Of a DNA stretch of 64,000 bases, positions 8,765 to 17,386 are shown one piece after another. The DNA is taken from the NCBI RefSeq assembly GCF_001905465.1, contig NZ_LISX01000001.1, positions 124,001 to 188,000 on the forward strand, read 5' to 3'. The DNA is from Kitasatospora sp. CB01950. GTDB lineage: Bacteria; Actinomycetota; Actinomycetes; Streptomycetales; Streptomycetaceae. The first letter of the stretch is position 1; the number at the start of each line of letters is the position of its first letter. Under the pieces are notes generated by a model. That model ran no database searches. It was not told the origin of the DNA and was given only the letters and a program-made list of their open reading frames with translations. Both the position numbers and the translations under genes were made by a program.

Positions 8765-10009
8765 GTGAAGGTCCTCGTCATCGGCGGCGGCGCCCGCGAA
8801 CACGCCCTGTGCCGCTCCCTGTCCCAAGATCCCGCTGTCACCGAGCTGCACTGCGCCCCGGGCAACGCCGGGATCGCGCGGGTGGCCGCCCTGCATCCGG
8901 TCGACCAGTCGGACGGCGCCGCGGTCACCGCGCTGGCCCGTGAGCTGGGTGCGGACCTGGTGGTGGTCGGCCCGGAGGCTCCGCTGGTGGCCGGTGTCGC
9001 CGACCCGCTGCGGGCGGCCGGCATCCCGGTGTTCGGCCCGAGCGCGGAGGCGGCCCAGCTGGAGGGCTCCAAGGCCTTCGCCAAGGACGTGATGGCCGGG
9101 GCCGGCGTCCCGACCGCGCGGTCGTACGTGTGCACCACCGAGCAGGAGGCCGCCGAGGCGCTGGACGCGTTCGGCGCCCCGTACGTGGTGAAGGACGACG
9201 GCCTGGCGGCCGGCAAGGGCGTCGTGGTCACCGAGGACCGCGCCGTCGCGCTGGAGCACGCCAAGGGCTGCGACCGTGTGGTGATCGAGGAGTACCTGGA
9301 CGGTCCGGAGGTGTCGCTGTTCGCGATCACCGACGGCACCACGGTGCTGCCGCTGGTGCCCGCGCAGGACTTCAAGCGCGCACTGGACGGCGACCAGGGC
9401 CCCAACACCGGTGGCATGGGCGCCTACACGCCGCTGCCGTGGGCCCCCGAGGGCCTGGTCGAAGAGGTGCTGGCCACCGTTCTCCAGCCGACCGTCGACG
9501 AGCTGCGCCGCCGCGGCACCCCGTTCTCCGGCCTGCTGTACGCGGGCCTGGCGCTGACCTCGCGCGGCACCCGGGTGATCGAGTTCAACGCCCGCTTCGG
9601 CGACCCGGAGACCCAGGTGGTGCTGGCCCGGCTGCGCACCCCGCTGGCCGGCGTGCTGCTCGCCGCCGCCAACGGCACGCTGGCCGGGCTGGAGCCGCTG
9701 CGCTGGGACGAGGACGCCGCGGTCACCGTGGTGCTGGCCTCCGAGGGCTACCCGGCGAACCCGCGCACCGGCGACCCGATCGAGGGCCTGGACGAGGCGG
9801 AGGCCGACGGCACCGCGTTCGTGCTGCACGCCGGCACCACGTCGGGCGCTGCGGGCGAGGTGCTGACCGCGGGCGGCCGGGTGCTGTCCGTCACCGCCAC
9901 CGGCGCGGACCTCGCCGAGGCCCGGGCCAAGGCGTACGCGGGCCTGGCGAAGATCTCCTTCAAGGGCGCCCAGCACCGCACCGACATCGCGGCGAAGGCC
10001 GCGCAGTAG
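8765..10009 (+). CDS. purD: Phosphoribosylamine-glycine ligase
   Basis: PurD makes glycinamide ribonucleotide from phosphoribosylamine, glycine and ATP, the second step of purine synthesis in the cytoplasm. The 414 residues are full length for the family. The N-terminus MKVLVIGGGAREHAL is diagnostic. The ATP-grasp core follows, with GSKAFAKDVMAGAGVPTA (about 100-118), VVKDDGLAAGKGVVV (about 139-153), NTGGMGAYTP (about 214-223) and the metal-binding FNARFGDPETQ (about 275-285). The GTG start matches the family N-terminus. It is separated from purC by two unrelated-looking genes, and a strong terminator follows it, so it is likely monocistronic. Confidence 0.98.
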   Translation: MKVLVIGGGAREHALCRSLSQDPAVTELHCAPGNAGIARVAALHPVDQSDGAAVTALARELGADLVVVGPEAPLVAGVADPLRAAGIPVFGPSAEAAQLEGSKAFAKDVMAGAGVPTARSYVCTTEQEAAEALDAFGAPYVVKDDGLAAGKGVVVTEDRAVALEHAKGCDRVVIEEYLDGPEVSLFAITDGTTVLPLVPAQDFKRALDGDQGPNTGGMGAYTPLPWAPEGLVEEVLATVLQPTVDELRRRGTPFSGLLYAGLALTSRGTRVIEFNARFGDPETQVVLARLRTPLAGVLLAAANGTLAGLEPLRWDEDAAVTVVLASEGYPANPRTGDPIEGLDEAEADGTAFVLHAGTTSGAAGEVLTAGGRVLSVTATGADLAEARAKAYAGLAKISFKGAQHRTDIAAKAAQ

Positions 10010-10030
10010 TTAGGCAGGCCCTGGTGCCCT

Positions 10031-10078
10031 CGCGGGGCGCTGCGACCGGACCGACCCGTCCGGACGCAGCGCCCCGCG
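10031..10078 (+). terminator. Terminator of purD
   Basis: Perfect 14-base arms at 10031-10044 and 10065-10078 with a second small CCGGA/TCCGG stem inside. It starts 22 bases after the purD stop. Confidence 0.8.
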
Positions 10079-10449
10079 GCGTTTCCCGAGGTCGCGGCGG
10101 AGCGGGCCGCAGCTCGAAAAAGCAGTCCTTCGGGTGATCTGTTGGTCATCCTGCTGACGGGGTGCGAGCCCGCGCCGTAGGGTGCGCTGCATCGCGCAGG
10201 GGCGGGGTGACCGGCGCGGGCGCGGCTCGTCGGCGGGGTGCGCCCGGGGGATGCTGAGAGCGGTGGCGCGTCCCGCCGTGGTGTCACCAGGACGGGTGGT
10301 CTCCCCGGGGTTCCGGAACACCCGCCCGTACCGGGGCGTCGAGACTGGCAGGAAAGCGCCACGCGAGTCGCACCACCGGGTTCGGCACCCGCCGCTTCCC
10401 GTACCGGAATTGATCGAGTCGAGTCGGCTGCGAAGGGGGTGCCGCGGCG
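10079..10449. other. Intergenic region, nothing recognised
   Basis: About 370 bases between the purD terminator and the next gene. Short open frames here have no plausible start site or codon bias. An AAGGGGG ten bases before 10450 is the ribosome binding site of the following gene. Its promoter must lie in this stretch, but I could not pick it out. Confidence 0.4.
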
Positions 10450-11943
10450 ATGGCTGCATCGGACACCGCACGCGCACGAGCCCGGGCCGTCCTGCGTCTT
10501 CGCGGACGGGCCGTGGCCGCCGCCGCGCTGCCCACCGCCTGCGCGGTGGTGCTGCTGGTCGGGCGGTTCACCGGACGGATAGGCGCGGCCGGTTCGCCGG
10601 ACGCCCCGCTGTGGGACGGCATCCGCTGGGCGGTCGGGGCGGTCGCCGCGCTGACGCTGCTGCTGGCTGCCCTGGTGGCCCGCGCGCACCGCCGGGCCGT
10701 CCCCCCGGTCACCCCTGCGGTGCCGCTGACCAGGGCGGAAGCGCCCGAGCTGTACCGCCTGATCGAGGAGCTCGCCGGGCGGTTGGACGTTCCGGCGCCC
10801 GCCGCGATCGCGCTCACCCCGGACTGCGACAGCTGGCTGGAGGAGCCGCACCCACCGGGCCGGCGGTCCGTGCCCGGTGCGCCGGTGCTGGTGATCGGCT
10901 CCCCGTTCCTGTGGTGGATGCGGGCCGGTGAGCTGCGCGCCCTGCTGGCCCCGGTGGTGGCGGGCACCGCGGCCGCCGCCGACCCGGACATCGCGGCGGC
11001 CCGCCGCTGGCTGCGCACCCTGGACGCCGCGCTCGGCGAGCGGCGCCGGGGCCCCGCCGCGCTGGCCGAGCGGGTCGACCGGCGGCTGCTCGGGGCCTGC
11101 CGCGAGCACTCCGCCGAGCTGGAGCACGCCGTCGCCGCGTGGGCGTCCGAGCAGGCCAAGGCCGTGGACTACGGGCTGCGGGTGGCCGCCCAGGAGCAGG
11201 TCGGCCTGGCGTACGCGGGTTGGGACCGGCTGCTCACCCGGGTCGCGCTGCCCGCCTGGCGGCTCGGCCGGCACCCCTCGCACCTGAACGCGGGCGTGGT
11301 CGCCGCGCTCACCGAGCTGTCCCGCCGCGACCGGCTGGCCGACAGCTACGGGGACCGGCTCGGCGACCGTCCCGCCTGCGACCTGCTGGAGGAGCCCGGC
11401 GCGGTGGACGCCCGGGTGTCCCTGCTGGCCGCCGAGCTGCTGCACGAGGAGCCGCCGGGCGGCTGGCAGCCGCTGGACTGGGAGGACTACCCGGAGCAGG
11501 TGGTGGACCACGGCTGGCGGGAGAGCGCCGCCGCGCTGCAGGCCGTCCTCGGCGACGACGACCGCCCGCACACCGGCCCGGCGCTGGACAAGCTGCTGGC
11601 CCGGCTGGCGGCCGGGGAGGCCGAGACCCTGGCGGCCGCACTGGCGGGCAGGGTGGCGCGCGCCGCCGAGGTCGCGCCCCCCTTGCCTCCCGTGCGCAGC
11701 GGACGCGATCTGCTGGTCGAGCACCTCACCGCCACGGTCTGCTGCGCGGCGGTGGACGCGGGCACCGCGAGCCCCGGCCTGGACTGGCTGGACGGCCCGG
11801 TGCTGCTGTCCCGCGCGGCTCCCCGGGCCACGCTGGCCCCGGTGGTGGCGGCCGCCGCGGAGGCCGGGCAGGACGGTCCGCTGCGGGCCTGGCTGGAGCA
11901 GGCCGGGGTGCGGCTGGAACGCCCGGTGCGGCTTTCCGGCTGA
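10450..11943 (+). CDS. Membrane protein resembling M48 peptidases but lacking the zinc site
   Basis: A 497-residue protein with two N-terminal membrane segments (about residues 22-42 and 57-78). Residues 96-172 follow the layout of family M48 peptidases: a PELYRLIEELAGRLDVP helix, a beta strand ending in P(D), a strand LVIGSPFLWWM, then AGELRALLAPVVAG. In active M48 enzymes this last element reads as LLAHELGH. Here the positions of His, Glu and His are Pro168, Val169 and Gly172, so zinc binding and catalysis should be lost. The remaining 320 residues are helical and unrecognised. It may be a pseudo-peptidase or membrane scaffold. Codon use is normal, so it is not a decaying gene. Confidence 0.65.
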   Translation: MAASDTARARARAVLRLRGRAVAAAALPTACAVVLLVGRFTGRIGAAGSPDAPLWDGIRWAVGAVAALTLLLAALVARAHRRAVPPVTPAVPLTRAEAPELYRLIEELAGRLDVPAPAAIALTPDCDSWLEEPHPPGRRSVPGAPVLVIGSPFLWWMRAGELRALLAPVVAGTAAAADPDIAAARRWLRTLDAALGERRRGPAALAERVDRRLLGACREHSAELEHAVAAWASEQAKAVDYGLRVAAQEQVGLAYAGWDRLLTRVALPAWRLGRHPSHLNAGVVAALTELSRRDRLADSYGDRLGDRPACDLLEEPGAVDARVSLLAAELLHEEPPGGWQPLDWEDYPEQVVDHGWRESAAALQAVLGDDDRPHTGPALDKLLARLAAGEAETLAAALAGRVARAAEVAPPLPPVRSGRDLLVEHLTATVCCAAVDAGTASPGLDWLDGPVLLSRAAPRATLAPVVAAAAEAGQDGPLRAWLEQAGVRLERPVRLSG

Positions 11944-12094
11944 ATTTCCGAAAGATCCCGGAAAACCCGGTTTCGCCGACACTAATTGCTACGGTGGAGT
12001 GACACTGCGCCAGCAGAAGTGGTGTGCTGGTTCGCACGCACATCCGCATGGCAATTGCCACCCTCGGCGGATGCGCAACGGGTGGGGAGGGCGT

Positions 12095-13639
12095 GTGGGG
12101 ACGGAATCCAACCGCCGGTGGGAGTCCGGCACGCTGGCGCACGGGGTGTCCGATCCGTTCGGCCAGGGCCCGCTGCCGTGGCTGCGCAGCCCCGACCACT
12201 ACCTGGCGGACGGCGAGGGCGCGGTGCCCTGGTACGTGAGCGTGGACGCGCCGGGGCAGCGGCCGCTCGAAGGGGCGGCCCGGCCGCCGCGGCCCGCGGT
12301 GAGCGGCCCGCGCAACGCGGACGACGTCCGGCAGCAGATCAAGGGGTTCGCCTCGTCGGGCGTGGCCCGGCCCGGCGGTTCGGTGGACTTCCGGGTGACG
12401 GTCAATCCGCCGCAGGAGTTCCAGGTCGACGTCTACCGGATCGGCCACGACGCCGGCGACGGCGCCCGGCAGGTCTCCTCCAGCCCGTTGATCTCCGGCC
12501 TCGCCCAGCCCGCGCCGATGGTCGCCGACCGTACCGTCTCCTGCCACCACTGGTGGCAGTCCTGGCGGCTGCAGGTCCCCACCGACTGGCGGCCGGGCGC
12601 GTACGTGGCGGTGCTGACCACCGCCGACGGCGGCCACCGCAGCCACATCCCGTTCACCGTCCGGGACTTCAACGCGGCGGACCTGCTGCTGGTGCTGCCG
12701 GACGTGACCTGGCAGGCGTACAACCTGTTCCCGGAGGACGGGCACCTCGGGGCGAGCCTTTACCACGCGTGGGACGGCGCGGGGCGGCTGGTGTACGAGG
12801 AGCAGGCGGCGGTCACCGTCTCCTTCGACCGGCCGCACGCCGGGGCGGGCCTGCCCCTGCACGTCGGGCACGCGTACGACTTCATCCGGTGGGCCGAGCG
12901 GTACGGCTACGACCTGGCCTACGCCACCGCCACCGACCTGCACGCGGGGCTGGTGGACGCCGACCGGTACAAGGCGCTGGTGTTCCCCGGGCACGACGAG
13001 TACTGGTCGGAGCCGATGCGGCGGGCCGTCGAGCGGGCCCGGGACGGCGGCACCTCGCTGGTCTTCCTGTCCGCCAACTCGCTGTACTGGCGGGTCGAGT
13101 TGACGGCCGGCGCGAACGGCGAGCCGTCCCGGCTGCTGAACTGCCGCAAACGGCAGAAGGTCGCCGCCGACCATCCGGCGGGCGGTGCGCCGGGCGCGGC
13201 GAGCGCGCTGTGGCGGGACGCGGGGGAGCCGGAGCAGCACCTGCTGGGCATCCAGTACGCGGGCAGTGTGCCCACGCCGGTGCCGCTGGTGGCCCGGAAC
13301 ACCGCGCACTGGCTGTGGCAGGGCACCGGCCTCGCCGAGGGCGAGGAACTGCCCGGCATGGTCGCGGGGGAGGCCGACCGCTACTACCCGAAGGTGTCGC
13401 TGCCGGTCTGCACCGAGCGCACCCTGCTGGCGCACTCCCCGTACCGGGACGCGGCGGGGCGGCTCACCCACCAGGAGACCTCGCTGTACCGGGCGCCCAG
13501 CGGGGCGTACGTGTTCGCGGCCGGGACGTTCGCCTGGTCGCCGGCGCTGGACCGGCCCGGGCACACCGACGAGCGGATCCAGCGGGCCACCGCCAACCTG
13601 CTCGACCAGCTCTGCAAGGAGGGGCGCACCGGGCTCTGA
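12095..13639 (+). CDS. N,N-dimethylformamidase large-subunit-like protein
   Basis: A 514-residue protein related to the C-terminal region of the large (beta) subunit of N,N-dimethylformamidase. Residues 100-210 form a beta-sandwich-like domain with repeated Trp/Pro strands (HHWWQSWRLQVP, WRPGAYVAVL). Residues 215-500 carry the characteristic LPDVTWQAYNLFPEDG segment and the PGHDEYWS motif (about 308-315), which is the hallmark of the family. No signal peptide is evident. The GTG at 12095 was chosen because GGGGAGG lies four bases upstream; an ATG at 12071 is possible. In streptomycetes such genes often sit beside purC without a small-subunit partner, so true formamidase activity is doubtful. 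Confidence 0.75.
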   Translation: MGTESNRRWESGTLAHGVSDPFGQGPLPWLRSPDHYLADGEGAVPWYVSVDAPGQRPLEGAARPPRPAVSGPRNADDVRQQIKGFASSGVARPGGSVDFRVTVNPPQEFQVDVYRIGHDAGDGARQVSSSPLISGLAQPAPMVADRTVSCHHWWQSWRLQVPTDWRPGAYVAVLTTADGGHRSHIPFTVRDFNAADLLLVLPDVTWQAYNLFPEDGHLGASLYHAWDGAGRLVYEEQAAVTVSFDRPHAGAGLPLHVGHAYDFIRWAERYGYDLAYATATDLHAGLVDADRYKALVFPGHDEYWSEPMRRAVERARDGGTSLVFLSANSLYWRVELTAGANGEPSRLLNCRKRQKVAADHPAGGAPGAASALWRDAGEPEQHLLGIQYAGSVPTPVPLVARNTAHWLWQGTGLAEGEELPGMVAGEADRYYPKVSLPVCTERTLLAHSPYRDAAGRLTHQETSLYRAPSGAYVFAAGTFAWSPALDRPGHTDERIQRATANLLDQLCKEGRTGL

Positions 13640-13735
13640 CCGGCTGCTGAGGGCGGGGGCCGCACCCGCCCCCGATCGGGCGTGCATGAAAGACTCCCGG
13701 CAGCAGAGCCCCCCAGCTGTGAGGACGTTACGACC

Positions 13736-14635
13736 GTGAGCGGATTCGTCACCAAGCCCGAGCCGGTCCAGGTGCCCGGCCTGGTCCACCTGCACACCGG
13801 CAAGGTGCGCGACCTGTACCGGGACGGCAACGGCAACCTGGTGATGGTGGCCAGCGACCGTACCTCCGCCTACGACTGGGTGCTGCCGAACGAGATCCCG
13901 GACAAGGGCCGCATCCTCACCCAGCTGTCGCTGTGGTGGTTCGAGCGGATCGCCGACCTGGTGCCCAACCACGTCATCTCGACCGAGCTGCCCGAGGGCG
14001 CCCCGGCCGACTGGGCCGGCCGCACCCTGATCTGCCGCAGCCTGGAGATGGCGCCGGTGGAGTGCGTGGCCCGCGGCTACCTGGCGGGCTCCGGCCTGGA
14101 GGAGTACCGGGTCTCCCGCACGGTGTGCGGCATCGCGCTGCCCGAGGGCCTGGACAACGGCTCCGAGCTGCCCGCCCCGATCTACACCCCGGCGCTGAAG
14201 GCCGAGGTCGGCGAGCACGACGAGAACGTCTCCTACGAGGAGACCGCCCGCCGGATCGGCGCGGACCTCGCCGCGACCCTGCGGCAGACCACTCTCGCCG
14301 TGTACGCGCGGGCCCGCGCGATCGCCCGCGACCGCGGCCTGATCCTCGCCGACACCAAGTTCGAGTTCGGTCTGCTGGACGGCGAACTGGTCATCGGCGA
14401 CGAGGTGCTGACCCCGGACTCGTCCCGCTACTGGCCGGCCGACGAGTGGGAGCCGGGCCGCGACCAGCCGTCCTTCGACAAGCAGATCATCCGCGACTGG
14501 CTGACCTCGCCGGCCTCCGGCTGGGACCGCAAGAGCGAGAACCCGCCGCCGCCGCTGCCCGCCGAGATCGTCGAGCACACCCGGCAGCGCTACATCGACG
14601 CGTACGAGAAGCTCACCGGTCTCGACTGGAAGTGA
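13736..14635 (+). CDS. purC: SAICAR synthase
   Basis: PurC joins aspartate to carboxyaminoimidazole ribonucleotide with ATP, giving SAICAR in de novo purine synthesis. The 299-residue length and motifs are typical of the longer type: GKVRDLYRD (about residues 21-29) binds nucleotide, SDRTSAYDWVLPNEIPDKG (about 38-56) and RSLEMAPVECVARGYLAGSG (about 99-118) form the substrate site, and LADTKFEFG plus DEVLTPDSSRYWP (about 204-236) complete it. The start is the GTG at 13736 with GAGGA about ten bases upstream. It may read on from the preceding gene but has its own 96-base leader with a possible weak hairpin. Confidence 0.98.
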   Translation: MSGFVTKPEPVQVPGLVHLHTGKVRDLYRDGNGNLVMVASDRTSAYDWVLPNEIPDKGRILTQLSLWWFERIADLVPNHVISTELPEGAPADWAGRTLICRSLEMAPVECVARGYLAGSGLEEYRVSRTVCGIALPEGLDNGSELPAPIYTPALKAEVGEHDENVSYEETARRIGADLAATLRQTTLAVYARARAIARDRGLILADTKFEFGLLDGELVIGDEVLTPDSSRYWPADEWEPGRDQPSFDKQIIRDWLTSPASGWDRKSENPPPPLPAEIVEHTRQRYIDAYEKLTGLDWK

Positions 14636-14674
14636 CGCCGCCGCGCGGCCGGCTGTGACGGCTCGAAGGCCCGG

Positions 14675-15289
14675 TCAGAGCCAGCCGTGCTCGCGGGCGA
14701 TCCGCACCGCCGCGTGCCGGTTCTCCGCGCCGAGCTTGCCGGCCGCCGAGGACAGGTAGTTGCGCACGGTGCCCTGCGACAGCGACGCCCGGTCGGCTAT
14801 CTCGGCGATCGAGGAGCCGTCCGCGGCCAGTTCCAGCACGTCGGTCTCGCGCGGCGTCAGCGGGGAGTCGCCCGCGCTGATCGCCTCCGCGGCCAGCTCC
14901 GGGTCCACGTAGCGGCCGCCCGCCCGGACGGTGCGGATGATGCCGGCCAGGTCGGAGGCGGAGACGGTCTTCGGCAGGAAGCCGCGCACCCCGACCTCCA
15001 GGGCCCGCTTCAGGTAGCCCGGGCGGCCGTGCCCGGTCACGATCATCACCCGGCAGTCCGGCAGCCGGTGGCGCAGTTCGGCGGCCACCTCCAGGCCGTC
15101 CAGGCCCGGCATCTGCAGGTCCAGCACCGCCACGTCGGGGCGGTGCGCGGTGGCCATCGCCAGGGCCTCCGGGCCGGACGCGGCCTCGGCGACGACCGTC
15201 AGGTCGTCCTCCAGGGCGAGCAGCGCGGCCAGCGCTCCCCGGATCAGGTGTTCGTCGTCGGCGAGCAGTACCCGCACCCGGTCGGTCAC
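14675..15289 (-). CDS. DesR-type response regulator (LuxR/NarL family)
   Basis: A 204-residue two-component response regulator. The receiver domain (residues 4-120) has the acidic pair Asp11/Asp12 and phospho-acceptor Asp57 in AVLDLQMPG, and the conserved Lys in GFLPKT. The C-terminal GerE-type helix-turn-helix (about 140-200: LTPRETDVLELAADGSSIAEIA...SQGTVRNYLSSA) is of the DesR subtype. Its GTG start overlaps the kinase stop codon by four bases, so the pair is translationally coupled. It most likely controls the ABC exporter genes at the head of the same operon in response to a membrane or envelope signal. Confidence 0.92.
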   Translation of the reverse strand: MTDRVRVLLADDEHLIRGALAALLALEDDLTVVAEAASGPEALAMATAHRPDVAVLDLQMPGLDGLEVAAELRHRLPDCRVMIVTGHGRPGYLKRALEVGVRGFLPKTVSASDLAGIIRTVRAGGRYVDPELAAEAISAGDSPLTPRETDVLELAADGSSIAEIADRASLSQGTVRNYLSSAAGKLGAENRHAAVRIAREHGWL

Positions 15290-16539
15290 GCCACGGACTC
15301 CCTTGCTGCCATCGGTAGTTCGGCGGTCACCAGGAACCGCCCGGGGCCGGGACCGGCCACCGTCAGGGTGCCGCCGTGGGCGGCCAGGCGTTCGCGCAGG
15401 CCGCGCAGGCCGCTGCCGGAACCCTCGGTGCGGGCCGGCGGTACGGCGGGCACGCCGTCGTTCTCCACCTCCAGCACCGCGAGGCCGCCGGAGACCCGCA
15501 GCCGGAACGTGCAGTTGGCGGCCTCGGAGTGCCGCAGCACGTTGGTCGCGGTCTCCCGCACCACCCAGCCGAGCACCGACTGGGCCTCGGTCGGCAGCGC
15601 GTCCGCGCCCGCGAGTTCGGTCCGGCAGTCGACGTCGGCGGCGCGCAGCACCGAGGCCGCGCCGATCAGTTCGGTGTGCAGTTCGACGGTGCGGTAGCCG
15701 CGCACCACCTCGCGGACCTCGCGCTGCGAGTCCTGGGCGATCCGCTGCACCTCGGTCATCTGGTCGACCGCCTCGGGTCGTTGACGGCGGGCCAGCTGCA
15801 CGGCCAGTTCGCTCTTCAGCGCGATGGTGGCGAGGTTGCGGCCCAGCACGTCGTGCAGGTCGCGGGAGAACCGCAGCCGCTCCTCGGCGACCGCGAGCCG
15901 GGCCTGGGCCTCCCGGGCCCCGTCCAACTCCCAGACCACCTTGGCCATCCAGGCCGAGCAGCGGGCGGCGGCCGCGGCCGTCGTCGCGCCGAGCAGGCTG
16001 CCGAAGGCGACGCCGAACACGGTGCCCGGCCGGGCCCCGGCCAGGGCCGGCGGCACCGTCAGCACGGCGACCAGGGCGACCCCGCCCAGCAGCGTCCGGC
16101 GGGTCGGCAGGGCGACCGCCGCGGCGGTGGTCCAGCAGGTCGCCGCCATGGTGGCCATCACGCCGGGAGCGGCCGAGGCGGCCGAGGCGTCCGGCACTCC
16201 CGGGGAGCCCATCAGCAGGGCCGCCAGCGCCAGGCCGGCCGACACCGCCGCGGACAGCGCCGCCCAGCCGTACGGGTGCGGGCGGCGGCCGAGGTACGCG
16301 GCCAGTCCGGTGCGGAACAGGACGATGTTCAGCGCCCCCGCCGGCACCATGCCGAGCACCACCAGCCGGAAGCCGGCGGGCAGTTCGTCCACCCCCGCGG
16401 CGGCGGCCACCGAGCCGAGCGCCAGCAGCGGCTGCGCCACCGCCACGAGGTACAGCGACCACCGCACGTACAGCTCGATGCGCTGCGGCTTGGACATCGC
16501 CCGCCAGTGGCGGATCGGTCGTGGCCTGCTCAACCGCAC
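15286..16539 (-). CDS. DesK-type sensor histidine kinase
   Basis: A 417-residue membrane histidine kinase. Five or six hydrophobic segments occupy residues 25-190. The HisKA_3 dimerisation helix follows, with the phospho-acceptor His229 in RDLHDVLGRNLATIALKSE, and then an HATPase domain with the N-box-like RETATNVLRHSEA (about 307-319) and a glycine-rich GSGLRGLRERL (about 377-387). There is no extracellular sensor domain, so the membrane segments themselves should sense, as in DesK. The GTG start has GAGGAA seven bases upstream. It lies 43 bases after the ABC permease gene. Confidence 0.92.
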   Translation of the reverse strand: MRLSRPRPIRHWRAMSKPQRIELYVRWSLYLVAVAQPLLALGSVAAAAGVDELPAGFRLVVLGMVPAGALNIVLFRTGLAAYLGRRPHPYGWAALSAAVSAGLALAALLMGSPGVPDASAASAAPGVMATMAATCWTTAAAVALPTRRTLLGGVALVAVLTVPPALAGARPGTVFGVAFGSLLGATTAAAAARCSAWMAKVVWELDGAREAQARLAVAEERLRFSRDLHDVLGRNLATIALKSELAVQLARRQRPEAVDQMTEVQRIAQDSQREVREVVRGYRTVELHTELIGAASVLRAADVDCRTELAGADALPTEAQSVLGWVVRETATNVLRHSEAANCTFRLRVSGGLAVLEVENDGVPAVPPARTEGSGSGLRGLRERLAAHGGTLTVAGPGPGRFLVTAELPMAARESVA

Positions 16540-16582
16540 GGCGTGATTCCTCGTTCCCGGATCTTCGACGACTCGGCCGAAT

Positions 16583-17386
16583 CTATCGGCGCGGCTCCCA
16601 GCGGAACCAGCGGCGGGCCGCCCAGGCCGCCACGGCCGTCCACGCCACGGCCAGCAGCAGCGGGGTCGCGGCCTGGCCCCATGTCCCGGCGAAGTTCTCG
16701 GCGGGGCCGGAGCCGTCGGTGCCGAACCAGCCGATCCGCAGCAGTTGCAGGGCCGGGGTGGTCGGCAGCAGGCGGCAGACGTTCGCCACCGAGTCCGGCA
16801 GCGACTCCAGCGGGACCATCAGGCCGGAGCCGAGCTGCGCCACCAGCAGCAGCGGCAGCGTGGTGATGCCGGCGGTCTCCACGGTCTTGGTGACGGCGCT
16901 GGACACCGCGGCCAGCGCGGTCAGCAGGGCCGCCGTGAGCGCCAGCCCGGCCAGCAGCAGCAGCGGGTTCATCGGGGCGGGCAGGTCGAGCAGCAGGGCG
17001 CCGCCGACGCCCAGCAGCAGGCACTGGGTGAGCGCCAGCCCGATCGACGGGACGGCGGTGCCGAGCAGGATCTCGGTGTCGGTGGCCTCGCCGGTGCGCA
17101 GCCGCTTCAGCACCAGGTCGCTGCGCCGGGCGGTGTAGGCCGAGGTCAGGTTGCAGTAGACGACGATCAGCAGCACCACGCCCATCGCGCCGACCACCAT
17201 GTTGGCGTTCACGTCCAGGCCGGGGGTGTGTTCGGCGGCGGCGTTCAGGACCGAGCGGAGCGTGCCGACCAGCACCAGCGGCAGCGCCAGGGCCATGAAC
17301 ATCGCGGTGCGGTTGCGGCGCAGCAGGGTGGCCTCGGCGCGGCCGAGGGCGAGCAGGCGTCCGGCGGGGGTGGTCGCGGCGGTCAT
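16583..17386 (-). CDS. ABC-2 type transporter permease
   Basis: A 267-residue membrane protein with six hydrophobic segments, the usual architecture of ABC-2 exporter permeases. The first helix follows a short RRNRTAMFMALALPLVL stretch, and a large polar loop (about residues 75-95: TARRSDLVLKRLRTGEATDTEIL) is the standard coupling region of the family. Its ATG overlaps the stop of the ATPase gene by four bases. Together they should form a dimeric exporter, possibly for a lipid, antimicrobial or peptide substrate that cannot be named. Such pairs are commonly run by a DesK/DesR-like system, as here. Confidence 0.9.
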   Translation of the reverse strand: MTAATTPAGRLLALGRAEATLLRRNRTAMFMALALPLVLVGTLRSVLNAAAEHTPGLDVNANMVVGAMGVVLLIVVYCNLTSAYTARRSDLVLKRLRTGEATDTEILLGTAVPSIGLALTQCLLLGVGGALLLDLPAPMNPLLLLAGLALTAALLTALAAVSSAVTKTVETAGITTLPLLLVAQLGSGLMVPLESLPDSVANVCRLLPTTPALQLLRIGWFGTDGSGPAENFAGTWGQAATPLLLAVAWTAVAAWAARRWFRWEPRR

